Below are positions 1 through 6,170 of a DNA stretch of 7,905 bases, in pieces; the first letter of the stretch is position 1, and each line of letters begins with the position of its first letter. The notes below the pieces were generated by a model that ran no database searches, had not been told where the DNA came from, and was given only the letters and a program-made list of their open reading frames with translations. The DNA is from an uncultured Nocardiaceae bacterium (lineage in GTDB: Bacteria > Actinomycetota > Actinomycetes > Mycobacteriales > Mycobacteriaceae): the NCBI GenBank assembly GCA_936936565.1, contig CAKZIX010000173.1, positions 1-7,905 of the forward strand, in the 5' to 3' direction. Made by a program: the position numbers and the translations under genes.

Positions 1-394
1 GATCGTCGGCGAGATCGCCGACGAGTACGACACCGACGAGACACCGCCGGTGGAGCGCCTCGGCGCCGACAAGTTCCGGGTGTCCGCCCGGCTCGCGGTG
101 GAAGATCTCGGCGAACTCTTCGGCCTCGAGATCACCGACGACGACGTCGACACCGTCGGCGGCCTGCTCGCGCACGAACTGGGCCGGGTGCCGCTGCCGG
201 GCTCGAAGGTGAGCGCACACGGGTTGGTGCTGCGCGGGGAGGGCGGGCGCGACCGCCGTGGCCGGGTGCGGGTGCACACCGTACTTGTCAAGCGCGCCAA
301 GGTGAAAGACGCTCAGGAGACCGAACCCGCGGACGACACCGAGCTGCCGGACGACCCCGAGTACGACCGTGAAAGCGAGGAAACCGATGACTGA
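1..394 (+). CDS. CBS/CorC-HlyC domain protein, C-terminal part (5' end outside window)
   Basis: This is the last 130 residues of a hemolysin C/CorC-like protein, read in frame from base 2; the internal GTG at 50 is not taken as the start because the frame is open to the window edge and the upstream residues fit the family. The opening residues (IVGEIADEYDTDE) look like the end of the second CBS domain. A CorC_HlyC transporter-associated domain follows at visible residues 20-100, and the tail is very acidic (ETEPADDTELPDDPEYD). Family members carry an N-terminal membrane DUF21/CNNM domain and are linked to divalent-cation (Mg/Co) efflux; that part is not visible. The position upstream of a deaminase-like gene and era matches M. 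tuberculosis Rv2366c. The stop TGA overlaps the next gene's start by 8 nt. Family assignment is confident; the transported ion is not known. Confidence 0.85.
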   Translation, partial: IVGEIADEYDTDETPPVERLGADKFRVSARLAVEDLGELFGLEITDDDVDTVGGLLAHELGRVPLPGSKVSAHGLVLRGEGGRDRRGRVRVHTVLVKRAKVKDAQETEPADDTELPDDPEYDRESEETDD

Positions 395-707
395 ACTCGA
401 TGCCGAGAACGCCAAGCTCGTCACGCTGGCCCGGGGTGCCATGGGCCGTACGGGCGGGGCCGCCGGTGCCGCGGTGCGCGACACCGACGGCCGCACCTAC
501 GCGGCCGGCGAAGTTTCCCTGCACGCCCTGACGCTGACCGCGTTGCAGGCGGCTGTCGCGGCCGCAATCTCCAGTGGTGCAGAGGGATTCGAGGCGGCAG
601 TGGTCGTCGGCGGGGCAGACGCCGACGGCGCCGCCGCGGTGCGCGAGGTGTCGCCGGACGCTGCGATCATCGTTACCGACCGGGCCGGGGCGGTGCTCGA
701 TGCCTGA
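387..707 (+). CDS. Degenerate cytidine deaminase-like protein
   Basis: A 106-residue protein in the place of M. tuberculosis Rv2365c, usually annotated as cytidine deaminase-like. I take the ATG at 387 because GAGGAA (377-382) is a good ribosome binding site just upstream; the GTG at 369 is less well placed. The alternation of Gly/Ala-rich strands and helices (AVRDTDGRTYAAGEVSLHAL, then an Ala-rich helix at about 50-62, then EAAVVVGGAD and AAIIVTD) follows the deaminase fold order. The protein has no cysteine at all and only one histidine (H46). It therefore lacks the zinc-binding C/H-A-E and PCxxC motifs of active cytidine deaminases and is unlikely to deaminate anything. It overlaps both neighbours by 8 nt, so it is co-translated with the CorC-like protein and Era. 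The function is unknown; a structural or regulatory role beside Era is only a guess. Confidence 0.75.
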   Translation: MTELDAENAKLVTLARGAMGRTGGAAGAAVRDTDGRTYAAGEVSLHALTLTALQAAVAAAISSGAEGFEAAVVVGGADADGAAAVREVSPDAAIIVTDRAGAVLDA

Positions 708-1653
708 CATCGACGAGCCTGAATCGGCCGGATTCCGTTCCGGCTTCGTGTGTTTCGTCGGCCGGCCGAACACCGGGAAGTCGACGCTGACCAACGCGCT
801 GGTCGGCGCCAAGATCGCGATCACCTCGTCGCGCCCGCAGACCACCCGGCACACCATCCGCGGCATCGTCCATCGCGAGCACGCCCAACTGATCCTCGTC
901 GACACTCCCGGCCTGCACCGTCCGCGCACCTTGCTGGGGCAACGGCTCAACGACTTGGTGCGCGACACCTACGCCGAGGTCGACGTCATCGCGCAATGCT
1001 TCCCGGCGGACGAGAAGATCGGTCCGGGCGATCGCTGGATTCACGAGCAGCTGCGTCAGGTGGCCCCGCGAACGCCGCTGGTCGGCGTGGTCACCAAGAT
1101 CGACAAGGTGGGTCCGCAGCAGGTCGCCGAGCAGTTGCTCGCGGTGGCCGCGCTGCTCGGCCCGGAGTCCGAGGTGGTGCCGGTATCGGCGACGCGCAGC
1201 GAGAAGTTGGGCGGCGACACCGCCAAGACCGGCAACCTGGAGACGGTCGTGGACGTGCTCGCATCCCAGCTGCCCGAGGGCCCGGCGTTCTACCCCGACG
1301 GCGAGCTCACCGACGAGCCCGAAGAGACGCTCATGGCCGAGCTGATCCGCGAGGCTGCGCTCGAAGGCGTGCGGGACGAGCTGCCGCACTCGCTGGCCGT
1401 GGTTATCGAGGAGGTCACCGAACGCGAGGGCCGCGAGGACATGCTGCACGTGCACGCGTTGCTCTATGTCGAACGCCCGAGCCAGAAGGCGATCGTAATC
1501 GGCAAGGGCGGCGCGCGGCTCAAAGAGGTCGGCACCAACGCCCGCCGGCAGATCGAGCACCTGCTCGGCACGAAGATCTATCTCGACCTGCACGTGAAGG
1601 TCGCCAAGGACTGGCAGCGCGACCCCAAGCAGCTCGGCAAGCTCGGATTCTGA
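700..1653 (+). CDS. era: GTPase Era
   Basis: A 317-residue Ras-like GTPase with a C-terminal KH domain. Era binds the 3' end of 16S rRNA and helps assemble the 30S subunit in the cytoplasm and at the inner membrane. All G motifs are present: P-loop GRPNTGKST (21-29), switch I SRPQTTR (44-50), DTPG (68-71), TKID (132-135) and SA (163-164). The G4 motif is TKID rather than NKxD, as in the mycobacterial protein. The KH domain carries VIGKGG (266-271). The protein is about 16 residues longer than the 300-aa M. tuberculosis Era, from a longer N-terminus and an insertion around 167-179 (SEKLGGDTAKTGN). The ATG at 700 overlaps the upstream stop by 8 nt and no strong SD is visible, which suggests translational coupling. 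The stop is 1 nt from that of the convergent amidase gene. Confidence 0.97.
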   Translation: MPDIDEPESAGFRSGFVCFVGRPNTGKSTLTNALVGAKIAITSSRPQTTRHTIRGIVHREHAQLILVDTPGLHRPRTLLGQRLNDLVRDTYAEVDVIAQCFPADEKIGPGDRWIHEQLRQVAPRTPLVGVVTKIDKVGPQQVAEQLLAVAALLGPESEVVPVSATRSEKLGGDTAKTGNLETVVDVLASQLPEGPAFYPDGELTDEPEETLMAELIREAALEGVRDELPHSLAVVIEEVTEREGREDMLHVHALLYVERPSQKAIVIGKGGARLKEVGTNARRQIEHLLGTKIYLDLHVKVAKDWQRDPKQLGKLGF

Positions 1654-1654
1654 G

Positions 1655-3067
1655 CTAGCTCCACCACGGCTCGGGCCGGTGCCGCTGCCACTGCAGTTCC
1701 GACTCCAGTTGCGCCGCAAGCGAAACCAGCCGCCGCTCGGAGTTCGCCGGTCCCATCAACTGAGCGCCGACCGGCAGCCCGGCATCGGTGAACCCGGCCG
1801 GCACCGCGACCGCGGGCCAGCCCACCAGATTCCAGGGCCAGGTGTAGGGCGCGGCGCCGACGATGACTCGATTGGTGGCGAAGGAGCCGAGGCCGTCGAT
1901 GGCGTCCGCCCGCGGCGGCGGGGTCGCCGTCGACGGTGCGAGCACCACGTCGAAGCGCCGGAAGATGCCGGCCAGCAGCATTGCGTACACCGGTTCCGCG
2001 CGGCGCGCGGCGAACAGCGGCAGACCGTTGAGCAGCCGCCCCGCCCGGACGTTGGCGTGCGTGCGGGGATCCACGTCAGGATTCGGTAGCCGGTCGTACC
2101 ATTCGGCGATGCCGGTCATCGAGCGGGTGAACATCGACGCCGACATCGTCGGGTCGTAGGCGGGATCGCCGACCGTCACGTCGTGGCCGAGTTGTTCGAG
2201 GGTGCGGGCGATACCGCGCACCCGCGCTTCCACTTGCGGGTCGAGGCGGGCAGGCACCCCGCCGAACGGGATGCGCAGCGACAGCGCGATGCGCAGCCGG
2301 CCCGGGTCGCGCCCGACGGCATCGGAGACCGTGACCGCCGGCGGCCGGTGCCGCTCGTCGGGGTGGTTGTCGCCCGCGGTGAGGTCGAACAGCAGGGCCG
2401 CGTCGGCGACGGTGCGCGCAAGCGGCCCGATCACGGTGAGTCCCTTGAACGATTCGGCTTCCGGCCACGTCGAGATGCGGCCGCGCTGCGGCTTGATCCC
2501 GACGAGATTCGTCCATGCCGCTGGGATCCGCACCGATCCGGCGCCGTCGGTGCCCATCGCGGCGGGCAGCAGACCGGCCGCCACCGCGGCCGCGCTGCCG
2601 CCCGACGAGCCGCCCGGGGTGTGCCCGCGATTCCACGGATTGCGGGTCACGCCAAAGGCTTTCGCTCCGGTGAGCGGCAGCTGCCCGAGCTCGCAGGCGT
2701 TGGTTTTGCCGACGAGCACCGCACCGGCGGCGCGCAACTTGCGAACCTGGTTCGAGTCCTGCACCGCGGGGGCGATCTCGCCGCCGCAACCGAACGCCGT
2801 GACCTCACCGGCGATGTCGGTGTCGTCCTTGACCGCGATCGGCACGCCCAGCAGCGGCGCGCGCTCGCCCGCGGCGATCCGGCGGTCGGCCTCGGCGGCC
2901 TCGGCCAGCGCGTGGTGGCGGCGCACCACCCGAAAGGCGTTGAGGGTGGGCTGGCTGGCGTCGATGCGCTCGAGTACCTCGGTGACGACGGCCGTCGACG
3001 TGGTCGCGCCGGTCGCGATGGCGTTGGCAAGCTCGGCCAGTCCCTGGTGCTGGGTGGTCTTCGTCAC
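1655..3067 (-). CDS. amiA2: Amidase signature family enzyme (AmiA2-like)
   Basis: A 470-residue amidase-signature hydrolase. The family cleaves amides to carboxylate and ammonia by a Ser-cisSer-Lys triad. The catalytic residues are visible: K80 in IAVKDD, cis-Ser S154 in PGGSSGGSAA, and the nucleophile S178 in GTDGAGSVRIPA. Their spacings are close to those of FAAH. No signal peptide or membrane segment is apparent, so it is probably cytosolic. The GTG at 3067 is chosen because AAGGAG (3079-3074) lies 6 nt upstream. Synteny with M. tuberculosis Rv2363 (amiA2), likewise between era and recO on the opposite strand, supports the symbol. The substrate cannot be read from sequence. A GatA role is unlikely because gatC/gatB are not alongside. 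Expression is probably from the promoter at 3100-3127, inside a tandem repeat. Confidence 0.93.
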   Translation of the reverse strand: MTKTTQHQGLAELANAIATGATTSTAVVTEVLERIDASQPTLNAFRVVRRHHALAEAAEADRRIAAGERAPLLGVPIAVKDDTDIAGEVTAFGCGGEIAPAVQDSNQVRKLRAAGAVLVGKTNACELGQLPLTGAKAFGVTRNPWNRGHTPGGSSGGSAAAVAAGLLPAAMGTDGAGSVRIPAAWTNLVGIKPQRGRISTWPEAESFKGLTVIGPLARTVADAALLFDLTAGDNHPDERHRPPAVTVSDAVGRDPGRLRIALSLRIPFGGVPARLDPQVEARVRGIARTLEQLGHDVTVGDPAYDPTMSASMFTRSMTGIAEWYDRLPNPDVDPRTHANVRAGRLLNGLPLFAARRAEPVYAMLLAGIFRRFDVVLAPSTATPPPRADAIDGLGSFATNRVIVGAAPYTWPWNLVGWPAVAVPAGFTDAGLPVGAQLMGPANSERRLVSLAAQLESELQWQRHRPEPWWS

Positions 3068-3073
3068 GCTGGG

Positions 3074-3079
3074 CTCCTT
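3074..3079 (-). promoter_or_regulatory. Ribosome binding site of the amidase gene
   Basis: AAGGAG on the minus strand, 6 nt before the GTG at 3067. It fixes the amidase start and excludes upstream alternatives. Confidence 0.7.
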
Positions 3080-3099
3080 GTCTTACTGAGCAAGTGTCC

Positions 3100-3127
3100 A
3101 GTATCGCCGCCGAGGTCGGATCCGCAA
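3100..3127 (-). promoter_or_regulatory. Candidate amidase promoter
   Basis: On the minus strand, TTGCGG (3127-3122) and GATACT (3105-3100) are separated by 16 nt, a plausible housekeeping sigma promoter. The predicted transcript start near 3093 gives a leader of about 25 nt that contains the SD. The -35 and spacer lie inside one copy of a 26-bp tandem repeat; the -10 straddles the repeat boundary. The prediction rests on hexamer similarity only. Confidence 0.4.
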
Positions 3128-3154
3128 CATCGCCGCCGAGGTCGGATCCGCAAC
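3103..3154. repeat. Perfect 26-bp tandem direct repeat (two copies)
   Basis: Bases 3103-3128 and 3129-3154 are identical over all 26 positions and directly adjacent. Each copy holds GAGGTCGGATCCGCAAC, including a GGATCC palindrome. The repeat lies in the noncoding gap between the divergent amidase and recO genes and covers the putative amidase promoter. It looks like a recent slippage duplication or a duplicated regulator site. Confidence 0.9.
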
Positions 3155-3331
3155 CCGCGCGCTGCGAGCGTGTGCGGCGAGCCCGCACCGCGCGTGTTTG
3201 CGCCTCGTTTGTGAATGGCGCCGCAATGGGGGCGCGAACCGCAGTGTCGGGCGCAGGAGCGTGGGCTGCGGACGGAAGCTTTCCGAGTGGCGGTCGCGGT
3301 ATCTGTCGGTGCGCGATGGGACAATGACGGC
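3155..3331. other. Remainder of the amidase-recO intergenic region
   Basis: This noncoding stretch completes the 264-nt gap between the divergent amidase and recO genes. It is GC-rich. It contains a small hairpin, GTGCGG (3172-3177) and CCGCAC (3183-3188) with a 5-nt loop and no T tract, and a possible recO -10 element at 3320-3325. The reading frames across it show no recognisable protein and no good start. Confidence 0.5.
3320..3325 (+). promoter_or_regulatory. Possible -10 element for a leaderless recO transcript
   Basis: GACAAT ends 6 nt before the recO GTG at 3332. No good SD precedes that GTG. In mycobacteria many transcripts start at the A/G of the initiation codon with a -10 at this distance. 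No clear -35 was seen, so this is tentative. Confidence 0.3.
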
Positions 3332-4141
3332 GTGCGGCTGTATCGAGACAACGCGGTGGTGCTCCGCCAGCACAAGCTCGGTGAGGCCGATCGCATCGTC
3401 ACCCTGCTCACCCGCAACCACGGGCTGGTGCGGGCGGTGGCCAAGGGCGTGCGCCGCACCCGGTCCAAGTTCGGGGCGCGGCTCGAGCCGTTCACCCACA
3501 TCGACGTCATGCTGTACCCGGGCCGCAACCTCGACACCGTCACCCAGGTGCACGCGGTAGACACCTTCGCCGGCGACATTGTCGGCGACTACGGCCGCTA
3601 CACCACCGCCTGCGCCATCCTGGAAACCGCCGAACGGCTGGCGGGGGAGGAGCGCACCCCGGTGCCCGAGCTGCATCAACTCACCGTCGGCGCGTTGCGC
3701 GCGGTGAGCCTGCACCGGCGCCCGGCGCAACTGATTCTCGATGCATACTTGTTGCGCGCCATGGGATCTGCAGGTTGGGCTCCGGCGCTCGAGGAGTGCG
3801 CGCGCTGCGCTTCGCCGGGGCCGCACCGGGCCTTCCATGTCGCCGCCGGGGGCGCGGTGTGCGTGCATTGTCGTCCGCCCGGTGCCGCCACGCCCGCGTC
3901 GGGGGTGCTCGATCTCATGGATGCGCTGCATCGCGGCGACTGGGCCTTCGTGGAAACCACCTCCGAGGTCGTGCGCACGCAGGCCAGCGGGCTCACCGCC
4001 GCGCACCTGCAGTGGCATCTGGAGCGGCAGCTGCGCACATTGCCGCTGATCGAGCGTGCGCGGCCGCACGCCATCGACGCCCGACGGGCTCCGGGCGTGG
4101 TGCAGGATGTAGGGCGTGATTCGTCGACAGCCGCCAGCTGA
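3332..4141 (+). CDS. recO: DNA repair protein RecO
   Basis: A 269-residue RecO, the RecFOR-pathway protein that anneals SSB-coated single strands and helps load RecA. It has the N-terminal OB-fold (about 1-80, starting MRLYRDNAVVLRQHKLGEAD), a conserved basic stretch AKGVRRTRSKFGARLEPF (37-54), a helical domain, and a zinc finger with C156, C159, C177 and C180 (CARC and CVHC). Length matches the 265-aa M. tuberculosis protein. The GTG at 3332 is chosen because it gives the canonical RecO N-terminus. The longer frame back to 3215 adds 39 unrelated residues. Only a weak GGG lies upstream, so a leaderless start is possible. It is the first gene of an operon with uppS, which begins inside its last codons. 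Confidence 0.95.
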   Translation: MRLYRDNAVVLRQHKLGEADRIVTLLTRNHGLVRAVAKGVRRTRSKFGARLEPFTHIDVMLYPGRNLDTVTQVHAVDTFAGDIVGDYGRYTTACAILETAERLAGEERTPVPELHQLTVGALRAVSLHRRPAQLILDAYLLRAMGSAGWAPALEECARCASPGPHRAFHVAAGGAVCVHCRPPGAATPASGVLDLMDALHRGDWAFVETTSEVVRTQASGLTAAHLQWHLERQLRTLPLIERARPHAIDARRAPGVVQDVGRDSSTAAS

Positions 4142-4925
4142 GCAGGCACTGCCTGCACCGCGGCGGGCCATCCGCCCCCCAGATCCGCACCCGTCCGGCG
4201 CCACCCCGCCCGCGATCCCCGCGCAGTTCGTGCCCAAGCACGTGGCACTGGTGATGGACGGCAACGGACGCTGGGCGACCGAGCAGGGGCTGCCGCGTAC
4301 CGCCGGGCACCAGCGCGGCGAGGCGGTGTTGCTGGACACGGTCAAGGGCGCCATCGAAATCGGCGTGCAGTACCTGTCGGCGTATGCGTTCTCCACCGAG
4401 AACTGGCGGCGCAGCCACGACGAGGTGCGCTTCCTGATGGGCTTCAACCGCGACGTGCTGCGCCGCCGGCGCGACGAACTACACGAGATGGGCGTGCGGG
4501 TGCGTTGGGCCGGACGGCGTCCGCGGCTGTGGCGCAGCGTGATTCGCGAACTCGAGGTCGCCGAGGAGCTGACCAGGGACAACACCGTCATCACCTTGGC
4601 GATGTGTGTCAACTATGGCGGTCGGGCCGAAATTGCCGACGCCGCAAGGGAAATCGCCCGCCGAGTGGCGCGCGGGGAGATCGACCCGGAGAAGGTGAGC
4701 GAGGCCACCATCGCCGAGTATCTCGACGAGCCCGACATGCCGGACGTCGACCTGTTCCTGCGGCCGTCCGGCGAACTGCGCACCTCCAACTTCCTGCTGT
4801 GGCAGTCCGCTTACGCCGAGCTTGTCTTCCAGGACAAGCTGTTTCCCGATTTCGACCGCCGCGACCTGTGGGCCGCGTGCCTCGAGTACGCCCGGCGCGA
4901 TCGGCGCTTCGGGGGCGTCAAGTGA
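4116..4925 (+). CDS. uppS: Cis-prenyltransferase (polyprenyl diphosphate synthase)
   Basis: A 269-residue cis-prenyltransferase of the UppS/decaprenyl diphosphate synthase family. It adds isopentenyl units to an allylic diphosphate to make the long lipid carrier for peptidoglycan, arabinogalactan and other wall glycans. Visible motifs are VMDGNGRWA with catalytic D48, FSTENW (92-97), LMGFNRDV, and RPSGELRTSNFLLWQ with R216, R222 and S224, then E235. D48 to R216 has the same spacing as D26 to R194 in E. coli UppS. The RPSGE motif replaces the more usual RTSGE/RTGGE. A Pro-rich N-terminal extension (about 1-37) has no recognised domain. Synteny with Rv2361c, the M. tuberculosis decaprenyl diphosphate synthase, favours a similar product; chain length is not readable here. 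The GTG at 4116 overlaps recO by 26 nt, with AGGA (4104-4107) as SD. Confidence 0.95.
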   Translation: MIRRQPPAEQALPAPRRAIRPPDPHPSGATPPAIPAQFVPKHVALVMDGNGRWATEQGLPRTAGHQRGEAVLLDTVKGAIEIGVQYLSAYAFSTENWRRSHDEVRFLMGFNRDVLRRRRDELHEMGVRVRWAGRRPRLWRSVIRELEVAEELTRDNTVITLAMCVNYGGRAEIADAAREIARRVARGEIDPEKVSEATIAEYLDEPDMPDVDLFLRPSGELRTSNFLLWQSAYAELVFQDKLFPDFDRRDLWAACLEYARRDRRFGGVK

Positions 4926-5311
4926 CCGACGTGCTCGCCCAGCGGGTCCAGGCGTTGCTCGGCAACTTCGTCGACGTGACCGTAAGTGACGACGGCACAA
5001 TGGGTTTCGAGTACGGCGGGGCGCTGTGTTCGATGCGCGCGGTGAACCTGTCCGCCGGCCTGGACGTGCTGACGCTGACCTGCGTGCTCGCCTGGGACCG
5101 GCCGCTGAAACCGGCGCTGCACAAGCGAGTGGCCGACCGCAATGCCGCCCTGCAATTCGGCACCATCACCATCGTCGGCCACGACAAGCTCGCCGACGTG
5201 ATCATGCGCTACACGTTTCCCGCGGCCGGGCTCGACGACGAGGCGCTCACCACGATGCTGCTGCTGGTGCTCTCCGGAGCCGAACGCAGCCGAACGGGGC
5301 TGGTGCCGTAA
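4922..5311 (+). CDS. Conserved protein of unknown function (Rv2360c position)
   Basis: A 129-residue protein starting at GTG 4922, which overlaps the uppS stop in a GTGA junction. A G-rich SD lies about 8 nt upstream (4909-4914). The pattern (N-terminal helix AQRVQALLGNFVDV, strands GTMGFEYGGALCSMRAV and LDVLTLTCVLAW, then a C-terminal helix ALTTMLLLVLSGAER) suggests a small alpha/beta domain. It vaguely recalls YbjN or type III chaperone-like folds, but I do not recognise a family with confidence. No signal peptide, catalytic motif or membrane segment is evident. It sits where M. tuberculosis has the hypothetical gene Rv2360c, downstream of the prenyltransferase and convergent with furB, 18 nt between stops. 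Co-transcription with recO-uppS is nearly certain from the overlap. Confidence 0.85.
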   Translation: MTDVLAQRVQALLGNFVDVTVSDDGTMGFEYGGALCSMRAVNLSAGLDVLTLTCVLAWDRPLKPALHKRVADRNAALQFGTITIVGHDKLADVIMRYTFPAAGLDDEALTTMLLLVLSGAERSRTGLVP

Positions 5312-5329
5312 GCGTTCGCGAGAATGGAT

Positions 5330-5719
5330 TCAGCTGCACTTCTGGCAGGTGCCGAACACCTCGACGGTGTGGCTGACGTTGCTGAAGCCGTGCTCCTCGG
5401 CGGTGGCCGCCGCCCACTTCTCGACCGTGGGACCTTCCACCTCGACGGTGAAACCGCAACCGCGGCAGACCAAATGGTGGTGGTGACCGTCCGAGCAGCG
5501 GCGGTAGACGGACTCGCCGGAATCGGTGCGCAGGGTGTCGACCGCGCCGGCTTCGGCCAGCGACTGCAAGGTGCGGTAGACGGTGGTGAGGCCGATGCCC
5601 TCACCGCGACGGCGCAATTCGTCGTGCAGTTCCTGGGCGGAGCGGAACTCGTCGATGTCGTCGAGCAACGCCGAGATCGCGCTGCGCTGCTTGGTGCTGC
5701 GTACGCCAACGGTGGCCAA
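5330..5719 (-). CDS. furB: Zinc uptake regulator Zur (FurB)
   Basis: A 129-residue Fur-family repressor that, with zinc bound, shuts off zinc uptake and zinc-independent ribosomal protein genes. The winged-helix domain (about 1-75) includes the recognition segment GLTTVYRTLQ (43-52). The metal ligands correspond one-for-one to those of M. tuberculosis FurB, shifted by one residue: D61, C75, H80, H82 (regulatory); C85, C88, C125, C128 (structural); H79, H81, E100, H117 (third site). The TTG at 5719 is chosen because it lies 1 nt after the smtB stop, has GAAGAGGG (5732-5725) as SD, and gives an N-terminus aligning with the mycobacterial protein. An in-frame ATG at 5737 and TTG at 5743 would add 6 or 8 residues and overlap smtB. 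It is the second gene of the smtB-furB operon. Confidence 0.95.
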   Translation of the reverse strand: MATVGVRSTKQRSAISALLDDIDEFRSAQELHDELRRRGEGIGLTTVYRTLQSLAEAGAVDTLRTDSGESVYRRCSDGHHHHLVCRGCGFTVEVEGPTVEKWAAATAEEHGFSNVSHTVEVFGTCQKCS

Positions 5720-5720
5720 T

Positions 5721-6086
5721 TCATCCCTCTTCCGCATGAGCAACTGCGTCGACGACGATGTGTGCGAGGTGGTCGTCGACCAATTCGTACATCACTTCGC
5801 GCCCGTTGCGTTCGCCGCGGACCACGCCGGCGGCCTTCAGTACGCGCAGGTGCTGGCTGATCAGCGGCTGCGTCACACCGAGCGCGTCGACCAGTTCGTG
5901 CACGCAGCGGCCCGACTCCCGCAACTGGAGCACGATCGCGATGCGCACCGGCGCGGCGAGCGCACGTAACAGTTCGCCGGCCGCGTCGAGCGTCTGTTTG
6001 TCCGGAACGGGCGCGGGCGGCGGCGATTCGAACGGACTGCGTGTATGCAAGTCGACAACGCCACGGGCGACCTCTTGTGCGGCCAC
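5721..6086 (-). CDS. smtB: ArsR/SmtB-family zinc-sensing repressor
   Basis: A 121-residue ArsR-family winged-helix repressor equivalent to M. tuberculosis Rv2358 (SmtB), which represses the smtB-furB operon in low zinc and releases DNA when zinc binds. Visible parts are LRALAAPVRIAIVLQLRESG (40-59), helix 3 with CVHELVDAL (61-69), recognition helix TQPLISQHLRVLKAAGVV (72-89), a beta wing (GERNGREVMY), and the C-terminal helix 5. That helix holds a complete zinc site of the form DxHx10HxxE: D104, H106, H117, E120. The GTG at 6086 is preferred since GGGAGG (6098-6093) lies 6 nt upstream; the GTG at 6092 touches the SD. The first 28 residues are probably disordered. Its own operator is likely the inverted repeat at 6118-6145. 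Confidence 0.93.
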   Translation of the reverse strand: MAAQEVARGVVDLHTRSPFESPPPAPVPDKQTLDAAGELLRALAAPVRIAIVLQLRESGRCVHELVDALGVTQPLISQHLRVLKAAGVVRGERNGREVMYELVDDHLAHIVVDAVAHAEEG

Positions 6087-6115
6087 GCCCACCTCCCTTA
6101 TTGCAAACCGATTCC

Positions 6116-6144
6116 ATTTTGATATGCACGGTTGTGCATGTCAA
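6116..6144 (-). promoter_or_regulatory. smtB-furB promoter
   Basis: On the minus strand a perfect -35 TTGACA (6144-6139) is followed after 17 nt by CAAAAT (6121-6116), 4 of 6 matches to the -10 consensus. A start near 6109 gives a leader of roughly 23 nt carrying the smtB SD. The whole spacer is filled by the inverted repeat 6118-6145, as expected of a repressor-controlled promoter. Confidence 0.6.
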
Positions 6145-6145
6145 A
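6118..6145. promoter_or_regulatory. 12-4-12 inverted repeat, candidate SmtB operator
   Basis: Left arm TTTGATATGCAC (6118-6129) and right arm GTGCATGTCAAA (6134-6145) pair at 11 of 12 positions around GGTT. Two-fold symmetric sites of this size are typical of ArsR/SmtB dimers. The position between the -35 and -10 of the smtB promoter supports autorepression. That SmtB binds here is inference. Confidence 0.6.
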
Positions 6146-6161
6146 CGATGTTCGGTTTGAC
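6140..6161. promoter_or_regulatory. Second inverted repeat facing the kinase gene
   Basis: GTCAAAC (6140-6146) and GTTTGAC (6155-6161) are perfect 7-bp inverted arms around 8 nt. The left arm is shared with the right arm of the 12-4-12 repeat, so three TTTGA/TCAAA half-sites lie in a row. It lies just upstream of the likely kinase -10. Its role is unknown. Confidence 0.45.
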
Positions 6162-6170
6162 GCTCGTCTC

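Noticed and set aside
673..1719. 348-residue minus-strand frame across era
   Set aside because: Antisense to era and without a family resemblance.
3172..3188. Hairpin GTGCGG/CCGCAC as a terminator
   Set aside because: The stem is 6 bp, there is no T tract, and it lies between divergent genes where no terminator is expected.
3215..3331. 39-residue N-terminal extension of recO
   Set aside because: The RecO family begins with MRLYRD; the extension is unlike it and covers the likely promoter.
3083..4612. 509-residue open frame on the minus strand across recO and uppS
   Set aside because: Its sequence is Arg/Ser/Gly-rich with no recognisable domain and lies antisense to two clear conserved genes; long antisense frames are expected at this GC content.
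5312..5329. Bidirectional terminator between the unknown gene and furB
   Set aside because: The 18-nt gap holds no convincing stem or T tract on either strand.
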